Source: JADKFD01 sp050250665 (GTDB taxonomy: Bacteria; Pseudomonadota; Gammaproteobacteria; Xanthomonadales; SZUA-5). From it: a stretch of DNA of 64,000 nucleotides. Location: positions 1 to 64,000 of the forward strand of contig JBFWOF010000031.1 of assembly GCA_050250665.1 (NCBI GenBank), given 5' to 3'. The notes below the pieces were generated by a model that worked only from the letters and a program-made list of their open reading frames with translations, was not told where the DNA came from and ran no database searches. This document shows, in pieces, positions 1 to 9,600 of this stretch (position 1 is the first letter of the stretch; every line of letters starts with the position of its first letter). The position numbers and the translations under genes are program-made.

Positions 1-133
1 GCGAGTATGGGTCGGCTGAGGTCAAGCTGAGCGGTTGCTCCAGTCCGGTGGACTGTCCGGCAGACTGGATCAAAAACCAGCCTCAGCTGAACGCCAAGCC
101 TGGACCCAGAAGCTGTACCCAGTTGCGCCCAAG

Positions 134-167
134 GATTCCCTGTAAGTATCTGATAAAGCAGGGAATC
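134..167 (-). terminator. Possible hairpin terminator after tRNA-Met
   Basis: A perfect 9-bp inverted repeat (GATTCCCTG at 134-142, CAGGGAATC at 159-167) lies 9 bases past the CCA end of the minus-strand tRNA-Met. The loop is 16 nt and no T-run follows, so this is a weak call; it could instead be an RNA-processing or incidental structure. Bases 1-133 hold no gene I can support. An open frame runs from base 3 through the tRNA, but its second half is only translated tRNA sequence. Confidence 0.3.
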
Positions 168-175
168 TGGAGGTG

Positions 176-252
176 TGGTGGCTATGAGTGGAATCGAACC
201 ACCGACCTCAGCATTATGAGTGCCGCGCTCTAACCGTCTGAGCTACATAGCC
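176..252 (-). tRNA. tRNA-Met (CAU), elongator type
   Basis: The reverse complement folds as a full 77-nt cloverleaf. The acceptor stem is GGCTATG/CATAGCC, the D arm contains AGCTCAG and TTAGAGC, the anticodon loop is CTCATAA with CAT at 216-218, the T arm contains GGTTCGATTCC, and the 3' CCA is encoded (176-178). The first pair is a regular G-C, which excludes initiator tRNA-fMet. The body resembles the E. coli elongator tRNA-Met more than the lysidine-modified tRNA-Ile2, whose acceptor stem differs. The CAU anticodon alone cannot separate those two, so Met is inferred from overall similarity. Confidence 0.93.
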
Positions 253-369
253 ACGAAAGCGTGGGCCGACGATAATGCCAGAGCTTGAGGCGGATGACTA
301 GCTGCTGCTGCGCCCAGGCCCAAATTCAGGCGATCGGCAACTGCTCTGCGCTCGACAAACCGGGCCCCT

Positions 370-1056
370 TCAACGGATCGGCTTGCCTGCGATCCGGGTG
401 AGGATACAGCTGCGGTAGACCGCTCCACCCAGCTTGAGTTCGTGCCCATTGGACAGGACGATGGTGAAATCGTGGCCATAGCGACCGATCTGAGTGTCGT
501 CTACGTGCACCGCACTGACGCTGTGATCGAGCAGTTCGGCCAGATCGGGTAGCTGCCCGTTGACGAAAGTCGCAAAGCGCAGGTGCGCCATCCGGCCATC
601 GGCCATCAGCCAATCCAGGGCCAGCCCACTCCCCCATTCGCGCTCCAGGCGCAGACCAGACAGCTGAGCTCCGATCAGTTCGTCATAGTCCTTGAGGGTA
701 TCGGGCAGCGCTTCCGTCATGGCCTCGCGATTGCCGAAACCGGCGTCCTGCGGGTCTACGCAATACCAGCCCCGGCGCAGGAACCAATCCACGATGGCGC
801 GGATCGGGGCCTCGTCAGTGACGCCGTGCAGTGACCATGAAAGGAAACCGGGCGCCAGCATCATTTCGCCGCGGGGGAAACCCGTCAGCAGCCCGGATTC
901 CATGTTGGTTGGTGCTTCGGTCCCGGGGTAGGCCTCGATCAGCTGTTTCAGAATCTTGCTGCGCGCGCTACGCACGGATCTGGAGGCTTTGTAGTCGGGC
1001 TTGTCGACGTCTTCGAACTCCACACCTGCAGGGACAAAACACAGGCACAGTGACAT
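370..1056 (-). CDS. Hypothetical protein, 228 aa
   Basis: I do not recognise this family. The reading frame stays open further upstream, but the start at 1056 (ATG, protein beginning MSLCLCFVPAG) is preceded by CTGGAG at a good ribosome-binding distance, and the upstream extension looks like random translated sequence. There is no signal peptide or membrane segment; composition is that of a soluble cytoplasmic protein with several Trp and charged residues (around WSLHGV and WFLRRGWYCVD). The N-terminal phrase resembles proteins with small beta-sheet folds, but I cannot name a domain. It is monocistronic, between tRNA-Met and a divergent gene. Function unknown. Confidence 0.6.
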   Translation of the reverse strand: MSLCLCFVPAGVEFEDVDKPDYKASRSVRSARSKILKQLIEAYPGTEAPTNMESGLLTGFPRGEMMLAPGFLSWSLHGVTDEAPIRAIVDWFLRRGWYCVDPQDAGFGNREAMTEALPDTLKDYDELIGAQLSGLRLEREWGSGLALDWLMADGRMAHLRFATFVNGQLPDLAELLDHSVSAVHVDDTQIGRYGHDFTIVLSNGHELKLGGAVYRSCILTRIAGKPIR

Positions 1057-1300
1057 ACAGACTCCAGGGGCAGTGAATGATCGGCCGCTCAGCACGGGCA
1101 CTGGGGTCGGGGACCCAGCCCGCTGACCTGCGCGATTGTGTCCGCGCCAGAAAATTGATCCTGCAGCAGAATGCTCCAATGCGCGCTGGCTGTCATCGTC
1201 AGCGCCAGTTGCTTAACAGGACAGGTGCGGGCAAGTCCGGGTTCGTCAGAACCGATTGCGCCCGCGCTCGCGGCCTTGCCGCTCTGATCGGGGAATTGTC

Positions 1301-2614
1301 ATGCGCGTGTTGAAATGGTTCGGTGGATTACTGTTGCTGATCCTGTTGTGGGTGGGCCTGGTAGCGAGCGAATGGCTGCCGCGACCGACGGCCGAAGATC
1401 TGGCGCTGCAAGCCGCGCTGGCGCGTGCACCGGCCAATCTGGACGGCAAGCGCAATGCCTTTGCCGGCTTCCAGGCCTTCGGCCACGAGGTGCCGGAAAG
1501 CGAATGGGAGGCCGTGGCGGCGGCTGATGTGGCCGCATTCGAGCAGGCGCCGCCGGGGAGCAGCTTTGTGACTACGGCCGAGGGCAAGTACCCGGCGCAT
1601 CCGGCGATTCCGGGAAAGGACCCTTCCCTGTGCAGCCCCTGGGATCCCGAATGCCTGTCGAAGGTTCGTCAGCATCAGGTCGAAGCGCGCGAGTGGGTGC
1701 GCAAGCTGCAGGCTCGGCTGGCGCAGGGCGAGGCCATGCTCGCGTACGATCATTATCGATACGGATTCAAGCCCCGCGCCGACTCCCCGCTGGGGCCTTT
1801 CGGCGGCTACTTTCCGGTCCTGCTGAGTTCGATTGCCTTGCAGCACATCGACGGAGACAGCGCCGGTGCCTTCGCTGCACTGTGCCGGCACACTCAAGCT
1901 TGGCGACAGCTGCGTTCGCACGCCGATCTGCTGATCATGGACATGCTCGGCATCGCCCTGATGACCGGCGCCACCCGGCTCCATGCCGAGATGCTGGCGG
2001 AGATGCCGGTTGAGTTCTCTGCGCCCTGCCCGGAGGTGTTTGCACCGCTGGCTGATGCCGAACTGGATCAGTGTGCGGTGTACCAGTTTGAGGTGCGCGC
2101 CATGGGCAATACCATCGATGCACTCGGGCAGGGGGATCTGGCCTTGTTCGGTGAGCCCGTGCCACCGTTGCTGAAGCTGAGCACGGGCTTGATCAACAAG
2201 CGCCATGCCAAGGCCCTGTTCGCCCGCAATATGGGCCGTTACTGTACCGATGAGCAGTACAGCCGCATTCGTGCGAGAACATCGACGCCCTTGCCGGAGA
2301 CCGGGAAATGCGGCGCCCTGGACTGGCCGCTGGATCCAGTCGGTTGCTACGTGGCCAAGACCTCGTACAGCGTCGAACCTTACTGGCAGCGTCTGCTCGA
2401 TCTGGATGCGCGCCTGAGGTTGCTGAACGCCGCCATCCTCGTGCGCGGACTGTCGGCCGAGGCGGCGCAAACTGCTTTCGACGCGCGCCCGGATGCCATG
2501 CGCAGCGCCGAGCATCCCATGAGCATCGACACCGATGCCGGCGTCGTGCGCATGGTTCCGCTGGAAAAATCGCGCGGCAATCCCTGGGATCTGCCCTATG
2601 CGCGGGCGCCATGA
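1301..2614 (+). CDS. Hypothetical membrane-anchored protein, 437 aa
   Basis: The ATG at 1301 is preceded by GGGGAA five bases upstream. The N-terminus (MRVLKWFGGLLLLILLWVGL) is an uncleaved anchor or signal sequence, so the rest of the chain should be periplasmic. The body is helical and rich in Ala, Leu and Arg, with cysteines in short groups (SLCSPWDPECLS near residue 110, CGALDWPLDPVGCY near residue 345), which may form disulfides after export. No known catalytic motif is visible and I do not recognise the family. It is divergent from the preceding gene and followed by a repeat-filled gap, so it is probably transcribed alone. Confidence 0.6.
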   Translation: MRVLKWFGGLLLLILLWVGLVASEWLPRPTAEDLALQAALARAPANLDGKRNAFAGFQAFGHEVPESEWEAVAAADVAAFEQAPPGSSFVTTAEGKYPAHPAIPGKDPSLCSPWDPECLSKVRQHQVEAREWVRKLQARLAQGEAMLAYDHYRYGFKPRADSPLGPFGGYFPVLLSSIALQHIDGDSAGAFAALCRHTQAWRQLRSHADLLIMDMLGIALMTGATRLHAEMLAEMPVEFSAPCPEVFAPLADAELDQCAVYQFEVRAMGNTIDALGQGDLALFGEPVPPLLKLSTGLINKRHAKALFARNMGRYCTDEQYSRIRARTSTPLPETGKCGALDWPLDPVGCYVAKTSYSVEPYWQRLLDLDARLRLLNAAILVRGLSAEAAQTAFDARPDAMRSAEHPMSIDTDAGVVRMVPLEKSRGNPWDLPYARAP

Positions 2615-3038
2615 ATCGCGGGTACGGGCCGATTGATCCCTGCTTTGGAGGGCGCCGCGCTGCGGCGCCGCCTTGCGCAGGCGGGAGATCAAGAGCGGCC
2701 GCGCCGGCGCGCGTCCCTCGGCAACGCGGCTCCGGCGCGGCGACATCGTTGGCAGAAGGTGCCGAGCCGCAAGTCGAAACCGGTGGCTCTCCATGAACCC
2801 ATATCCCAAGTTGTTGATGCGTCATTGCGAGGAAGGCAGTGACGAAGCAATCCAGTGCTTCTGCGGCTGTGAGTCTGGATTGCTTCCCCTGGATCAAGTC
2901 CGGGGTCGCAATGACGCTGAGGGTTCTTGGCCCGTGGGCAGTTTCGGGTCGAAACAGGTGGCTCGCAATGAGATCGATTCAAAAAGTGGAGCTACTCCCG
3001 TATCGACGCCGGTGCCTTGAAATGATCGCGCTGCGCAC
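2615..3038. repeat. Repeat-filled intergenic region (families A, B, C)
   Basis: These 424 bases contain no credible gene. They carry three dispersed elements found elsewhere in the window. Element A (2647-2720) is a GC-rich element also at 12454 and 42862. Element B (2820-2916) is a 97-bp imperfect palindrome also at 38024 and 47832. Element C (2934-2970) contains GTGGGCAGT and GGTGGCTCGCAATG and recurs at 47942 and, more diverged, at 45415. B followed closely by C occurs both here and at 47832-47978. Any promoter for the downstream kinase gene would have to lie within or beside these repeats; I could not identify one. Confidence 0.7.
2820..2916. repeat. Dispersed palindromic repeat B, copy 1
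   Basis: The 97-bp element opens with CGTCATTGCGAGG and closes with GGGGTCGCAATGACG, so its ends are inverted repeats. An inner inverted pair (GAAGCAATCCAG / CTGGATTGCTTC) forms a second hairpin. Copies at 38024-38120 and 47832-47927 differ mainly in the middle. Elements with these ends are common intergenic repeats in many proteobacteria. Confidence 0.85.
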
Positions 3039-5462
3039 ATGATCGACATCCCCGGCTATCGCATCGAGAGGGAGCTGGGCCATGGCGGCATGGCCACGGT
3101 CTATCTGGCGACGCAGCTGTCGCTGCAGCGCCAGGTGGCGTTGAAGGTGCTCGCCCCCGGCCTCGCCAGCGACCCGGGATTCACCCAACGGTTCCTGCGC
3201 GAAGGTCGCATTGCCGCGAGTCTGCGCCATCGGCACATCCTCGCCATCCACGATGTCGGCGTGCATCAGGGTCTGGCCTACCTGGCGCTGGAATATCTGC
3301 CGGGTGGCCATCTGTCGGATCTGCCGATGGCGCCACGCGAGGCGCTGCGCCTGATCCGCGAGATTGCCGGCGCCCTGGCACAGGCCCACGCCAAGAGTAT
3401 CGTCCACCGTGACCTCAAGCCCGCCAACATCCTGCTGCAGGACGATGGCAGTTATGTGCTGGCCGACTTCGGCATTGCCCGCATGCTCGGCGCCAGTCGC
3501 CTCACCGCCGACGGCGGATTCGCCGGTACGCCGGCCTACATGGCGCCCGAGCAGTGGCGCGATCAGGCCGTCGATGCGCGCACCGACATCTACAGTCTGG
3601 GCGTGGTCCTGTATCAGGCTCTGACCGGCCGCGTGCCCTATGAAGGCGCCGATGGCTGGGTCATCGGCATGCAGCATCAGCAGGCGCCGCTGCCGCGACT
3701 TTCGGATGCCTGTGCCGCCTTGCAGGAGCTGGTGGCCGGCATGCTGGCCAAGGATCCGGATGCGCGGATCGGTGACGCTGCGCAGTTGATCGAGCGCGTT
3801 CGGGAACTGGAAGAGCTGCCCCGTTTCGATCAGGCGCCAGCGGCATCCATGCCGGATCCGGTACAGCATCTGCGGCAACGACCGCAGCGACTGGCGGCGC
3901 TGTTTGCAGCCGAGCCCCGAGCGCGCGGAACACGCTGGCGCAACGGCGCCTGGGTGGGTGTCGCCCTGTTGCTGGCGGCGGGCGTGTGGGGCTGGCAATA
4001 CCTGCGTGGTCAGACCGACTGGAGCCGGCTGCTGGGCCCGAGCACGCTGGCCACGGTCGCCGTGCTGCCCTGCGAGAGTTACAGCGGCAGTGCCGAGCAT
4101 GCGCTGATGGCCAAGGTGCTGGCCGAGGAAGTGATCCATCGCCTGAGCCGTTTGCGCGCGCTCACCGTCATTGCCCGCAGCTCCAGTTTTCCGCTGCAGC
4201 GATCCGGACTCCCGGCGACCGAGATCGGCGAACGCCTGCGCGCCAGCCACATCCTCGCCTGTTCGATCCGGCCTGCCGGCAGCGGCGTGCGTATCGTCGC
4301 CGAGCTGGTGGAGACCGCCGGCGGTACCCAGCGCTGGTCGGCCGAGTACGACCGCGCCAGCGACGACGCGCTGCTCGGGATCGTCGACGAACTGGCGGTG
4401 GCCATCAGCGAACGTCTGTTGCTGAATCTGGCGGGCCCCGAGCGGGCGCAGCTGATCCAGCACCGCACCGACAGCATCGAGGCCATCGCCCTGGTCGAGC
4501 AGGCACGCAGCCAGGCCGATCGGATGACCCTGGCCGGCATCGAAGCCGGCATCCGGCTGATCGAGCAGGCGCTGGCGATTGATCCTGGCTATGCACGCGC
4601 CTATCTGGCCCTGGCCGACGTCTACCGTTCACAGCTGCAGCTGCAACAGCGCGACAGCGATTGGTGGCAGCGACAGGCCGCGCCGCTGTTGCAGAAGGCG
4701 CTGCAGATCGACAGCGAACTGCCGGGCGCTCTGGCGCTGCGCGCCCAGCTGCGCTGCGCGCAACGCGATTGGGCGGGATGCCGCGCCGACATCGATCAGG
4801 CGCTGAGTTACGGGCCCGGTGTGGCCGAGGTGCGCGCAGCCGCTGTCGAGTTTCACATGAGCCTGGGCTCGCGAGAGCAGGCGGTGGAGCATGCCCAGCG
4901 TCTGCTGCAGATCGAGCCCGAATCGGCGCGCGCCTGGAATGCCCTGACCCGCGCCCTGCTGTATGCCGGGCGTGAGGCCGAGGCCCTCGGCAGTAGTGAG
5001 CGCAGTCTGCAGCGACAGCCTGACCACTGGCCCAGTCTGGAATTGCACGCGCTGGTGCTGGAACAGCTGGGGCGATGCAGCGCCGGCATCGCCGCTCACG
5101 AGCAGGCCATGGCTCTGACCGACGCCCGCGCCGAACTCGACGGCAATGGCGCCAGCCTGTACGTCTGCGACGGCCGCATCGAGCAGGCCCGGGCGCTGCT
5201 GCGCGATCTGCAGCGCCGCCGCGCCAGCGGAGATCCCATCAGTGATCTACCCTTTGCCCTGAGCTATCTGGCTCTCGATCAGAAGGACCAGGCCCTCGGC
5301 GCGCTGGAGGCCATGTACAGCGCCGGCGATCCGCGGCTGTGGCAATGGATCGGCAACCGTGTGCATGGCATCGACAAACTGGCTGGCGAGAAGCGTTTCC
5401 TTGCCCTGCTGGAACGCCTGCGTCTACCGCCGGAGGCGATGAATTGGCCGGCCGGATCATGA
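3039..5462 (+). CDS. Membrane Ser/Thr protein kinase with TolB-like and TPR domains
   Basis: An 807-aa Hanks-type kinase fused to a sensory or scaffold half. The kinase domain spans about residues 7-260: Gly loop GHGGMATVY, Lys36 in VALKV, catalytic HRD at 123-125 with Asn130 (HRDLKPANILL), DFG at 143-145, and a GTPAYMAPEQ activation segment. All key residues are present, so it should be active. A single membrane segment follows (about 303-322). A domain resembling the N-terminal TolB-like fold of some adenylate cyclases (about 338-460, starting TVAVLPCESYSG) comes next, then repeated TPR-like helices to the C-terminus. The topology puts the kinase in the cytoplasm and the TolB/TPR part in the periplasm. 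It is followed 232 bp downstream by a sigma factor gene on the same strand, which suggests that sigma factor as a partner or substrate. Confidence 0.93.
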   Translation: MIDIPGYRIERELGHGGMATVYLATQLSLQRQVALKVLAPGLASDPGFTQRFLREGRIAASLRHRHILAIHDVGVHQGLAYLALEYLPGGHLSDLPMAPREALRLIREIAGALAQAHAKSIVHRDLKPANILLQDDGSYVLADFGIARMLGASRLTADGGFAGTPAYMAPEQWRDQAVDARTDIYSLGVVLYQALTGRVPYEGADGWVIGMQHQQAPLPRLSDACAALQELVAGMLAKDPDARIGDAAQLIERVRELEELPRFDQAPAASMPDPVQHLRQRPQRLAALFAAEPRARGTRWRNGAWVGVALLLAAGVWGWQYLRGQTDWSRLLGPSTLATVAVLPCESYSGSAEHALMAKVLAEEVIHRLSRLRALTVIARSSSFPLQRSGLPATEIGERLRASHILACSIRPAGSGVRIVAELVETAGGTQRWSAEYDRASDDALLGIVDELAVAISERLLLNLAGPERAQLIQHRTDSIEAIALVEQARSQADRMTLAGIEAGIRLIEQALAIDPGYARAYLALADVYRSQLQLQQRDSDWWQRQAAPLLQKALQIDSELPGALALRAQLRCAQRDWAGCRADIDQALSYGPGVAEVRAAAVEFHMSLGSREQAVEHAQRLLQIEPESARAWNALTRALLYAGREAEALGSSERSLQRQPDHWPSLELHALVLEQLGRCSAGIAAHEQAMALTDARAELDGNGASLYVCDGRIEQARALLRDLQRRRASGDPISDLPFALSYLALDQKDQALGALEAMYSAGDPRLWQWIGNRVHGIDKLAGEKRFLALLERLRLPPEAMNWPAGS

Positions 5463-5478
5463 CGGTGGCGCCCGCATC

Positions 5479-5640
5479 CTGTGGGAGCGGATTCATCCGC
5501 GACTGCACACGCCACCGATTACCCGCCAGCGTGGGCGCCGCCTGCTCCCCGAACCACCGCTGTGGGAGCGGATTCATCCGCGACTGCAAGGGCCCGATTG
5601 CATCAGCGAGCTGTCGCGGGCGGAGCCCGCTCCCACAGGG
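5479..5640. repeat. Three REP elements between kinase and sigma genes
   Basis: Two direct copies of a REP-type hairpin (GTGGGAGCGGATTCATCCGC) lie at 5479-5505 and 5560-5586. A third, inverted and slightly different copy lies at 5611-5640. Each folds as a short stem with a TTCATC- or CTCC-type loop. Such elements often act as transcript 3' ends or attenuators, so they may reduce read-through from the kinase gene into the sigma gene. Confidence 0.85.
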
Positions 5641-5694
5641 GATTGGCCAGGTCAGGGCCGCGCGTTCTGACCGTCATTGGCGGAAGACCTGAGC

Positions 5695-6393
5695 ATGGCC
5701 CGCTTCCAGACCACCCGCTGGAGTCTGGTGCTGTCGGCGCGCAGCGATGATGCGGCTGCCGCCGATGCCCTGGCCGAGCTCTGCCGCAGCTATCGAGCGG
5801 CGGTGCTGGCCTACATCCGCGGCAGCGGCTACCCGGGCCAGGATGCCGAAGACTTGACCCAGGGCTTCTTCCTGAAGTTTCTGGAGAAGCGCTATGACAT
5901 CGGTGCCGAGCGCTCGCGCGGACGTTTTCGCAGCTATCTGCTGAGCGCGCTGCAGGGCTTTCTGGCCAATCAGCGTGATGCGGCCTTTGCCGCCAAGCGC
6001 GGCGGTGGTGTGCGCATGGATACTCTGGACGCGGCCAACGCCGCCGCGGAATTGCGCGACGCCGGGCCGACGCCGGAACGCGAGTTCGAGCGCGAGTACG
6101 CACTGGCGATGGTCTCGGCGGCGCTGGCCCGTTTGCGCGATGAAGCCGAGGCCGCCGGCCGCGGCGCGCAGTACGCCCGACTGGCGATCTTTGTGGTCGA
6201 TCCGCCGGCTCCCGGCGAATTCCGCACCCTGGCGCTGGACCTCGGCATGCCGGCAAATACGCTCAGCGTGCAGGTGCGTCGAATGCGCCAACGCCTGCTC
6301 GAATTGCTGCGACTGGAGTTGGCGCAGACCGTGTCCGATCCGGCCGATGTCGACGCCGAGATGCAGGCGCTGCGCGCGGCCCTGATGGACTAG
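5695..6393 (+). CDS. ECF-type sigma-70 family RNA polymerase sigma factor
   Basis: A 232-aa protein. The start at 5695 (MARFQTTRWSLVL) follows GCGGAAG at suitable spacing; a TTG 18 bases upstream is less likely. The region-2 helix with the DAEDLTQGFF motif sits around residues 45-55, and a region-4 helix-turn-helix lies near residues 180-210 (TLALDLGMPANTLSVQVRRMRQRL). The opening FQTTRWSLVL and the AEDLTQ..F..FLEK pattern match the sigma subset that genomes, especially planctomycetes, encode beside Ser/Thr kinases instead of anti-sigma factors. Here too a Ser/Thr kinase precedes it and no anti-sigma gene is present. I infer control by kinase signalling, possibly by direct phosphorylation, but the sequence cannot prove this. 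Target promoters are unknown. Confidence 0.88.
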   Translation: MARFQTTRWSLVLSARSDDAAAADALAELCRSYRAAVLAYIRGSGYPGQDAEDLTQGFFLKFLEKRYDIGAERSRGRFRSYLLSALQGFLANQRDAAFAAKRGGGVRMDTLDAANAAAELRDAGPTPEREFEREYALAMVSAALARLRDEAEAAGRGAQYARLAIFVVDPPAPGEFRTLALDLGMPANTLSVQVRRMRQRLLELLRLELAQTVSDPADVDAEMQALRAALMD

Positions 6394-6403
6394 TCCGCTT
6401 TGG

Positions 6404-6482
6404 GTAGGTTGCCGTGAAAGTCGTTCGGGCGAGTGCTGTCGCTCCTTCCCCGATGTTCGGGGAGGGGTTAGGCAGGAAACTC
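6404..6482 (-). repeat. Dispersed element D, uninterrupted copy
   Basis: The 79-bp element contains CCTAACCCCTCCCCGAAC, GGAGCGACAG and GACTTTCACGGCAACC when read on the minus strand. The other copy at 34366-34523 matches both ends but carries about 80 extra bases in the middle. The rest of the 6394-6670 gap holds a hairpin (GTTGGGCA at 6507, TTGCCCAAC at 6528) and short GCGGAGCAAGCTCCGC-type and TGCCGAGC/GCTCGGCA palindromes. The latter may terminate the minus-strand gene ending at 6671. Confidence 0.75.
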
Positions 6483-6670
6483 TATGCAACGATCTGGCGC
6501 GCCCTTGTTGGGCACGGCCTGCGGCCTTTGCCCAACCTACACCCGCGCCATTAGCGGTCCGAACAGCAGCGGAGCAAGCTCCGCTCTACGAGAGCCTTGG
6601 TGTACGAGGCTGTTGCAGTGCCGAGCTTGCTCGGCAGGGTGTGCTGCGCTCTTTGGGCTTTGACGCGGGC

Positions 6671-9600
6671 CTATTGCCAGATGGCCCCGATCCCGGCTTC
6701 CCAGAGCTTGCGGTTCAGCGCCGGAATCTCCTGGTCTATCAACCCGTCGGAACGGGATTTCAACGTGGCCCACTGGGCCTCGAGTAGCTGCCGCTGTTCC
6801 AGCGTCGGCGGATTGACCTGCGGCGTTTCGCTCTCGCTGTGGTTGATCAGGAACAGGTACTTCGCAGTGAACTTGTTCGGGAAATTCTCGACGTCGTCGT
6901 AGGCTTTGGATCTGCGTTGCACCATGTCTGCATCCCAGGCCTTGAGCTTCTTCAGCAAGTCTTCGCCCTCGGCCCTGAGTGCCGCAAAGCGGTCTTCGTC
7001 GGGGAGCTTGGCGAGCAGGGCTTCGAGCTGGATTTGCTTGTCGTGCAGGCTGTTGACGCGCTCATGCATGGCCGACAGTTCGGCTTCCATGCCCGACATC
7101 AGTGTGTGATAGGCCTGATAGCCGGCAGCGTCGGTTGTGTAGAGCGGGTTCGCCAGGATGCTGGCCTCGGTGGTCCAGACCTGGTCACCGAGTTTCAGGG
7201 TGAAGCGGTACTGGCCGGGAATCGCCTTGTGACCGTAGAAGCTGCCTTCGATATAGACATCGGGCACGCCGGCCATGGTCGGGTAGCGCATGTCCCATAC
7301 AAAACGGTTCAGCCCTGCGTCTCGCGGCAGCACCGGGTCCAGGCCCGGGCCACCGTCCCACTCCTCGGCATCGGGATCTTCCATCGAAGACAAGGTACGG
7401 ATGATCCCGCCCGCGGCATCGGCAATCTCCAGCGTGATCTCCGCGTCCTCAGCCATGTCCGGCAACTGGTAGTAAATGACGATGCCGTTGGCCGGATTGA
7501 CCCCCTGGAAAGGGTTGGCGCCGGCAAATTCCTCATCCGGGTCGTCCAGTTCGCTGCTGCTGTTGGCGAGCACAGCATCGCCAGGCCGATAGAGCAGGTA
7601 GGCGGGCCGCTTGGCCTGGTATTGCCGGATCAGACTCAGGTCATCGAGGATCCAGAACGATCGCCCCGAAGTGGCGGCGATGAGATTGTCCTGATGCACG
7701 CGCAGATCGGTGATCGGCGTCATCGGCAGGTTCAGCTGGAAGGGCGACCAGTTCTTGCCGCCATTCCACGACAGATAGACGCCGCGCTCGGTACCAGCGT
7801 AGAGCAGATCGCGGCGCACCTCGTCTTCCCGGACCACGCGGGTAAAGGCGTCTGCAGGAATGCCATGGTCGATCCGTGTCCAGCTGGCGCCGTAGTTGCT
7901 GGTCTTGTACAGACCTGGAGCGTGGTCGTTGAACTTGTAGCGGGTGGTCGCGATGTAGGCGGTCCCGGGATCGAAGGGCGACACTTCGATGGCGTTGACC
8001 AGGCACTCGGCCAGTTGCGATGGGGTGACGTTCTTCCAGCTGGCGCCTCCGTCGCGAGTGAGGTGCACCAGGCCGTCGTCGCTACCGGTCCAGATCACGC
8101 CCTTCTCGTGCGGAGATTCGACCACGTAGGCCAGCGTTCCATAGTTCTCGGCACCCACTGCTTCATTGGTGTAGGGGCCGCCGGGCCTGCCTTGTTTGCT
8201 CTGCTCGTTGCGGGTGAGATCGGGCGAAATCTCCGCCCAGGTCTTGCCCATGTCGGTGGATTTCAGCAGGAACTGGGCGCCATGAAACCAGGTGTCGGGC
8301 TCGTGGCGGCTCCAGACGATCGGCGCATTCCAGTTGTAGCGGTACTTCATGTCCCGGGCGTCCATGCTCAGGTACTGGATCGGCGCGGCCATAATGTTGG
8401 CGCCCGACGCCGCCTTGGTATCGAGGACATCGATCGCTCCCTGATAACTGCCGCCCATCACGTAGCGCGGGGCATCCGGATCGAAAGCCAGGAAGGCACT
8501 TTCGCCGCCAGCCGAGGGTGCCCAGCTGGAAGTGCCGATGCCGTCACTGCCGAGTTCGCGGCTGGCGATCGACACCGAACTGTTGTCCTGCTGACCGCCG
8601 TAGATGCGATAGGGGAACTGGTTGTCGACGTTGATGCGGTAGAACTGGGCCGTGGGCATGTTGTTCTGGGTGCTCCAGCTCTGGCCGCCGTCAAAGGTGA
8701 TCGAGGCGCCACCGTCGTTGGAGATGATGAAATTGTCGGCGTCGTCGGGATTGATCCACAGATCATGGAAATCGCCGTGCGGCGCCGACAGCTCTTCCCA
8801 GGTCTGGCCGCCGTCGATCGAGCGCAGCGCCGGTGCGCTCAGCACATAGAGCGTGTTCTCGTTGCCGGGGTCGGCAAAGATTTCGATGTAGTACCAGGCG
8901 CGCTGTACCAGCCGGGCGTCGCCGCTGACCTTGGACCAGTGTCTGCCGGCGTTGTTGGAAACGTACAGGCCACGCTCGTCCTTGTTCGAATCGCTCTCGA
9001 TCAGGGCGTAGACCCTGTCCGGATTGGCCGGACTGACGGCGATCGCCAGCTTGCCCATCTCCTCGGGCAGGCCATCGCTCAACGCTTCCCAGCTCTCGCC
9101 GCTGTCGGTGGATTTGTACAGGCCGCTGCCAGGGCCGCCGCTGATGATCTTCCAGGGCAGCCGGCCGTGTTCCCACATTGCTGCATAGAGGATCCGCGGA
9201 TTGCTGGCATCCATCGACAGTTCCGATGCGCCGCTGCGCTCGTCCACGTACAGCACCTGCTTCCAGGTGGCGCCGCCATCAGCGGACTTGTACACGCCGC
9301 GCTCCGGCGATGGACCATAGAGCGCGCCCTGGGCCGCGACATAGACCAGGTCGGGATTGTCCGGATGGACCACGATTCTTGAGATGTGCGCGGTCTTTTC
9401 CAGGCCGACGCGCTTCCAGGTGCGGCCGGCATCGGTGGAGCGATAGACGCCGTCGCCGCTGTGGGTCATGACTCCGCGCACGGCATGTTCGCCGGTGCCA
9501 ACGTAGATCACATTCGGGTCGCTGGCGGCCACGGCGACCGCGCCGATGGTCGCCGTCTGGAAGTAGCCGTCAGAGACATTGCGCCAGCTCAGGCCCATGT

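Noticed and set aside
3..233. Open frame from the left edge through the tRNA-Met
   Set aside because: Its second half is translated tRNA sequence, and no start or domain is visible.
6839..9382. 847-aa open frame on the plus strand
   Set aside because: It lies opposite the beta-propeller gene, lacks a ribosome site and protein-like motifs; long antisense frames are common in GC-rich DNA.
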